Shown here one piece after another: positions 41,513 to 44,202 of a stretch of DNA of 44,202 bases. The translations under genes and the position numbers were made by a program. How positions within the stretch are numbered: position 1 is the first letter of the stretch; every line of letters begins with the position of its first letter. The DNA is from Pseudarthrobacter sp. NamE2 (GTDB taxonomy: Bacteria; Actinomycetota; Actinomycetes; Actinomycetales; Micrococcaceae): positions 1 to 44,202 of the forward strand of contig NZ_VAHN01000022.1 in NCBI RefSeq assembly GCF_005796205.1, written 5' to 3'. Below the pieces are notes generated by a model that saw only the letters and a list, made by a program, of their open reading frames with translations, had not been told where the DNA came from and ran no database searches.

Positions 41513-41731
41513 ATGGCTGAACGAGGAAACACCAAGCACAACTCCGAGCTGGATGACCAGATGCAGCACGAGACCCAAGGGGTGGTGCGCGGTAACCAGC
41601 CGGCCCACGCGGAAGAGTTCCGTGAGACGGAGCCATTTCCGGATGACACGGACGCTGCGGAAGTGAGGGAGGCCCTCAACCCGGTCGCCTCACCGGACCC
41701 CCTGGACGACGATGAGGAGGGGGAACAGTGA
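41513..41731 (+). CDS. Small acidic protein, first gene of the baeRF operon
   Basis: ATG 41513 follows GAAGGAG. The 72-residue protein is polar and mostly acidic (NTKHNSELDDQMQHETQGVV, HAEEFRETEPFPDD, LDDDEEGEQ) and probably disordered. Its TGA overlaps the GTG start of the release-factor-like gene (GTGA), so translation is coupled. I do not recognise a named family. Similar short acidic proteins accompany stress genes in Arthrobacter relatives (recollection, unverified). A partner or stabiliser role is only a guess. Confidence 0.75.
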   Translation: MAERGNTKHNSELDDQMQHETQGVVRGNQPAHAEEFRETEPFPDDTDAAEVREALNPVASPDPLDDDEEGEQ

Positions 41732-42864
41732 CCGGCAGCCTCAAGCAGTACGCGGACCTCTACCGGCAATCCGGCCCCTGGTGCACCGCCTACGTCAATG
41801 CCGGCACCGGGACAGTTGATTCCCTGGAAACTGCAGATGTCAGTCCCGGCAACGTCCGGACACAGCTCGAGGGACAGGGCGCAACCGAATCCGATCTTGA
41901 CGCCATGGAGCAGGCCATCCAGCCGGCAACAGGCGTGCCGGCCCCCGTGGCCCGCTTTGTCCTGGTACACCAGGGCAAAGCAGAGATCAACGAGGTCCTC
42001 CCCGGGGACCTCGTCCTGCCGGAACGCGTCTCCGTGGACCCCATTCCAGACCTTCTGCCCCTGGTCAAGCACCGCCCGGAAGAACTCCCGTATGTCGTGG
42101 CCGAGGTCAGCCGCGAGCACGGGGAAATCCGGCTGTACCACGCAGGTGCCGGCGGCCCCACCAGCACCCGGGAAGTCGAGGGCGAACATGAGCATGTTAA
42201 CAAGTTCCAGGGCGGCGGCTGGGCCCACCTCCGGTTCCAGCACCACACCGAGGATGTCTGGCGGCGCAACGCCGACGAAATAGCCAGCGAGATCGACAGG
42301 GTGGCCAGCAGCAGCGGGGCCCGGCTGATCGTTCTCGCCGGGGACATCCGCGCCCGCGGGCTCGTCCACGAGCAACTTTCGCAGGCAAGCCAGGTCCTCG
42401 TGTCCCAGGTGGATTCGCATACCCACACGGCGGGCGCGGACAACCAGCTCCTCGAAGACCAGGTCAACCAGAAAGTCGCCGAGCTCTGGGCCACCGAGCA
42501 GCAGGAGGTCATGGACCGGCTGGCAATGGAGGAAGGCCAGGCAAACCCTGAATCCGCCACCGGCATAGGCGCAGTTGTACACGCACTGCAGCAGGCGCAG
42601 GTGGACGTGCTGATCCTCAACGACGCCGCACTGTCCGAAAGGACCTTGCTTGCCCTGGATGCCGAACCCTGGGTTGCAGCAGCCGAGGAGGAATCCCTGG
42701 CGGCCAACGTCCTGGGCAAGGTTCCCGCACCGGCTGCCCTCCTTCGGGCAGCGGCGCTGACGGATGCCCGGGTCCTGCTGGTTCCCGGCCCGGTCCTGCC
42801 GGAAGGCGTTGACGTGGCGGCACTTCTGCGCTGGTCCACGGGACCGGACGTGCCGTCGTCGTAA
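41728..42864 (+). CDS. Rv2629/baeRF-family release-factor-1-like protein (Balon-type hibernation factor candidate)
   Basis: The 378-residue protein starts at GTG 41728, coupled to the preceding gene. It has the bacterial archaeo-eukaryotic-release-factor-like architecture. There is an N-terminal domain (YADLYRQSGPWCTAYVNAGT, ARFVLVHQGKAEINEVLPGD), a central EVSREHGEIRLYHAG strand with the GGGWAHLRFQHHTEDVWRRN signature, and a C-terminal L7Ae/eRF1-like domain with RLIVLAGDIRARGLVHEQL and VLILNDAALSERTLL. Mycobacterial Rv2629/MSMEG_1130 belongs to this family and binds idle ribosomes in stress, like Balon. No GGQ motif is visible, so peptide release is not expected. Gene neighbours are two small acidic proteins, suggesting a stress operon. 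Confidence 0.88.
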   Translation: MTGSLKQYADLYRQSGPWCTAYVNAGTGTVDSLETADVSPGNVRTQLEGQGATESDLDAMEQAIQPATGVPAPVARFVLVHQGKAEINEVLPGDLVLPERVSVDPIPDLLPLVKHRPEELPYVVAEVSREHGEIRLYHAGAGGPTSTREVEGEHEHVNKFQGGGWAHLRFQHHTEDVWRRNADEIASEIDRVASSSGARLIVLAGDIRARGLVHEQLSQASQVLVSQVDSHTHTAGADNQLLEDQVNQKVAELWATEQQEVMDRLAMEEGQANPESATGIGAVVHALQQAQVDVLILNDAALSERTLLALDAEPWVAAAEEESLAANVLGKVPAPAALLRAAALTDARVLLVPGPVLPEGVDVAALLRWSTGPDVPSS

Positions 42865-42905
42865 TCCAGCCAAGCTGCCAAACCAACTGATTGGAAGGTG
42901 CCATC

Positions 42906-43190
42906 ATGACTGCAGCAGACGAAACCCCCGAGGCCCCGGGCGGCGTGATTATTCCCGGGGAGGACGCCCTTCCGAACCCGGACCAATCCGGGCACGCAAA
43001 GATGCCCGACAACGTGGACGACGACGTATACCAGGCAGCAGCCGAACAGGAACGGGTGGCAGCCGGGCTGGCTGACTATGCGCCCGGTGAGGTGCCTCCT
43101 GCCACCGATCCCCTGCCGGAAGAATCATCAGAAGAAGCAGACCTCGCCCAACGCGGACTGCTGGGCGACGACCGGAGGAGCCAGGAGTAA
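42906..43190 (+). CDS. Small acidic protein downstream of the baeRF gene
   Basis: ATG 42906 follows GGAAGG. The 94-residue product is Pro/Glu/Asp-rich (MTAADETPEAPGGVIIPGED, ALPNPDQSGHAKMPDNVDDD, PLPEESSEEADLAQRGLLGD) and probably disordered. No family is recognised. It lies 41 bases after the release-factor-like gene in the same direction and shares its acidic character with the first gene. It is likely part of one transcript. Confidence 0.7.
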   Translation: MTAADETPEAPGGVIIPGEDALPNPDQSGHAKMPDNVDDDVYQAAAEQERVAAGLADYAPGEVPPATDPLPEESSEEADLAQRGLLGDDRRSQE

Positions 43191-43239
43191 TTCCTCCAGA
43201 CTTGGCGGCCTCATGATAGGGAACCTGAACCGCATGGCC

Positions 43240-43791
43240 CTAGGGTTGCGGCTTCTGGTTCCCTTCGCCGTGTGCGCCTGTTCCGCGGCGGTTACTGTGC
43301 CGCCCGTGATGCGTCCGCCGCGCCGGGCGATGGTCAGGCGCCACGAACGGAACCACCTCCGGATGCCTGCCCGTGGGCAGGGCGCTGATGAACTTGGTCA
43401 GCTCGTCCTGGAGGACCTTCCACCCGATGGAAGGATCGTCAGGATAGGCGTTGATTTCCGCATCCCGTGCCGCTTCCAGCGCAGCCATCCCGGCCTCCGT
43501 CAGTTCCACCTTCAGCTGCCGGCGGTCTGACTGCTGGCGGGTGCGGGTGATGTGGCCTGCTGCTTCCAGCCGGGTAAGGATCCGGCCCAGCGTCTGGCTT
43601 TGCACCCGGATCGCCTCAGCAAGCTGCTCCTGGTTGAGCGGCCCGCCGGCCAGCCCTTCAAGTGCAATGACCGCAGCCCTCGTCAATCCAAGGTGTGCCA
43701 GCGCATCGTCCTGGCGCCTCTGGACCAGCCGCGCCGCCAGGGTGATCAGGCGGTAGCTGTTCCGGGCGTCTGGATCGAGGTTGCTGGTCAT
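43240..43791 (-). CDS. MarR-family transcriptional regulator
   Basis: ATG 43791 has AGGAAGG nine bases upstream; an in-frame ATG at 43818 precedes that site and is less likely. The 183-residue protein shows the MarR winged helix: LITLAARLVQRRQDDALAHL, GLTRAAVIALEGLAGGPLNQ with EQLAEAIRVQSQTLGRILTR, LEAAGHITRTRQQSDRRQLK with VELTEAGMAALE. It is longer than usual at the C-terminus, with a basic His/Arg-rich tail (APDHRPARRTHHGRHSNRRG). It controls a divergent promoter with several palindromes and is expected to respond to a phenolic, oxidant or drug ligand. Confidence 0.9.
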   Translation of the reverse strand: MTSNLDPDARNSYRLITLAARLVQRRQDDALAHLGLTRAAVIALEGLAGGPLNQEQLAEAIRVQSQTLGRILTRLEAAGHITRTRQQSDRRQLKVELTEAGMAALEAARDAEINAYPDDPSIGWKVLQDELTKFISALPTGRHPEVVPFVAPDHRPARRTHHGRHSNRRGTGAHGEGNQKPQP

Positions 43792-43852
43792 CGGCCGGGG
43801 CCTTCCTGTAGGTGGCATGATGCGGGGCGCCTGCGTCGCTACGCTCCTACAA

Positions 43853-43995
43853 TAAGCATGCTTAGCATCATATTCGCAAGTAGGCTTACTATCCCTCCCG
43901 GTCGAAAGCGCAGAAAATCATCGCCCAACGTCATTCCCCCTTGCGCATCAAAAGCAAAGTGTGCTTAGTATCTAGTTAGTAACCTTGCTTACTAA
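43853..43995. promoter_or_regulatory. Palindromic operators in the divergent MarR/44050 promoter
   Basis: Several related sites are present. TAAGCATGCTTA is a perfect 12-bp palindrome (43853-43864). AGTAGGCTTACT (43879-43890) is near-perfect. GCTTAGTA lies at 43963. TTAGTAA-N6-TTACTAA (43976-43982 and 43989-43995) has perfect 7-bp arms. The shared half-site is GCTTA(C/G)TA. These fit MarR dimers acting on both the marR-like gene and the plus-strand gene at 44050. Confidence 0.6.
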
Positions 43996-44049
43996 TCGCC
44001 AGCACTGCTGGTTCTTGTTGCCAGCTAACCCTTGATGAAAGAGAGCCCG

Positions 44050-44202
44050 ATGACAGAGAACCAATGGCCCCAGACCCCCAACACCGCTGCGACCGACCCC
44101 TTTGCGGCACCGGCCACCGGAGTTGATGACAGCTTCGCCACCACTGCCCCGGGCACCAGCTCCGGCACCTCCAAGAAAGAAGCGGCCAAGGAGGAAGCGT
44201 CA
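44050..44202 (+). CDS. N-terminal part of an unknown protein, runs off the window
   Basis: ATG 44050 follows GAAAGAGAG. Only 51 codons are visible: MTENQWPQTPNTAATDPFAA, then TGVDDSFATTAPGTSSGTSK and KEAAKEEAS. The segment is polar, Pro/Thr/Ala-rich and probably disordered. It is transcribed divergently from the MarR gene and likely belongs to its regulon. No function can be proposed without the rest. Confidence 0.65.
   Translation, partial: MTENQWPQTPNTAATDPFAAPATGVDDSFATTAPGTSSGTSKKEAAKEEAS

Noticed and set aside
1..44202. tRNA, rRNA or other classical structured RNA genes
   Set aside because: No cloverleaf with a T-loop signature or rRNA-like conserved block was recognised by eye on either strand.

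Overview
The window looks like chromosomal or large-replicon DNA of a high-GC actinobacterium, most probably Arthrobacter/Pseudarthrobacter-like (Micrococcaceae). This is inferred from codon use, a sortase LAxTG surface protein, an Lsr2-type protein, DUF3140, a Rv2629-type release-factor homologue, and a CUT1 sugar ABC transporter without its own ATPase. No rRNA, tRNA or CRISPR array was seen.

Layout. (1) 1-11.6 kb is a patchwork of small intact genes (truncated Lsr2-like protein, YegP/DUF1508, secreted subtilase, RsbQ-type hydrolase, OsmC-like protein, methyltransferase, DUF3140) mixed with clearly decayed genes (PEMT/ICMT tail, TfoX-like, a CxxC protein, GH3 beta-glucosidase, CDF-like cation transporter). 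(2) 12.1-17.4 kb is an accessory block. It holds a three-TM protein with five 30-bp repeats and a duplicated C-terminal domain, a Tn3-type serine recombinase, and an overlapping two-gene unit of glycine/alanine-rich membrane-active-looking proteins that I do not recognise functionally. This is the best candidate for an undescribed system. (3) 17.7-23.5 kb holds remnants (pRiA4b ORF-3-like, ABC ATPase, DUF1801), a penicillin-binding-fold lipoprotein lacking its catalytic motifs, and a frameshifted lamin-tail/metallophosphoesterase. (4) 23.9-38.5 kb is a well-preserved catabolic locus. A ten-gene minus-strand array (3-hydroxyisobutyrate-dehydrogenase-like, ABC permeases and binding protein, CaiB/BaiF CoA-transferase, crotonase, COG3618 lactonase-like amidohydrolase, RraA-like, sugar-phosphate isomerase-like, Gfo/Idh/MocA) diverges from a GntR/FCD regulator. 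The regulator is followed by a plus-strand trio: 2-keto-3-deoxypentonate dehydratase-type FAH protein, D-2-hydroxyacid dehydrogenase, 2-oxoglutarate-semialdehyde dehydrogenase. (5) 38.5-39.5 kb has beta-mannosidase and IclR remnants abutting each other, followed by an alditol oxidase. (6) 41-44.2 kb has a small lipoprotein, a stress-type cluster around an Rv2629/baeRF protein, and a MarR regulator with palindromic sites in its divergent promoter.

How they work together. The catabolic locus plausibly imports a sugar, glycoside or sugar acid and finishes through 2-keto-3-deoxypentonate, 2-oxoglutarate semialdehyde and 2-oxoglutarate. The CoA-transferase, crotonase and RraA proteins imply a branch that I cannot assign. 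Intact, tightly overlapping genes in that locus contrast sharply with the eroded flanks.
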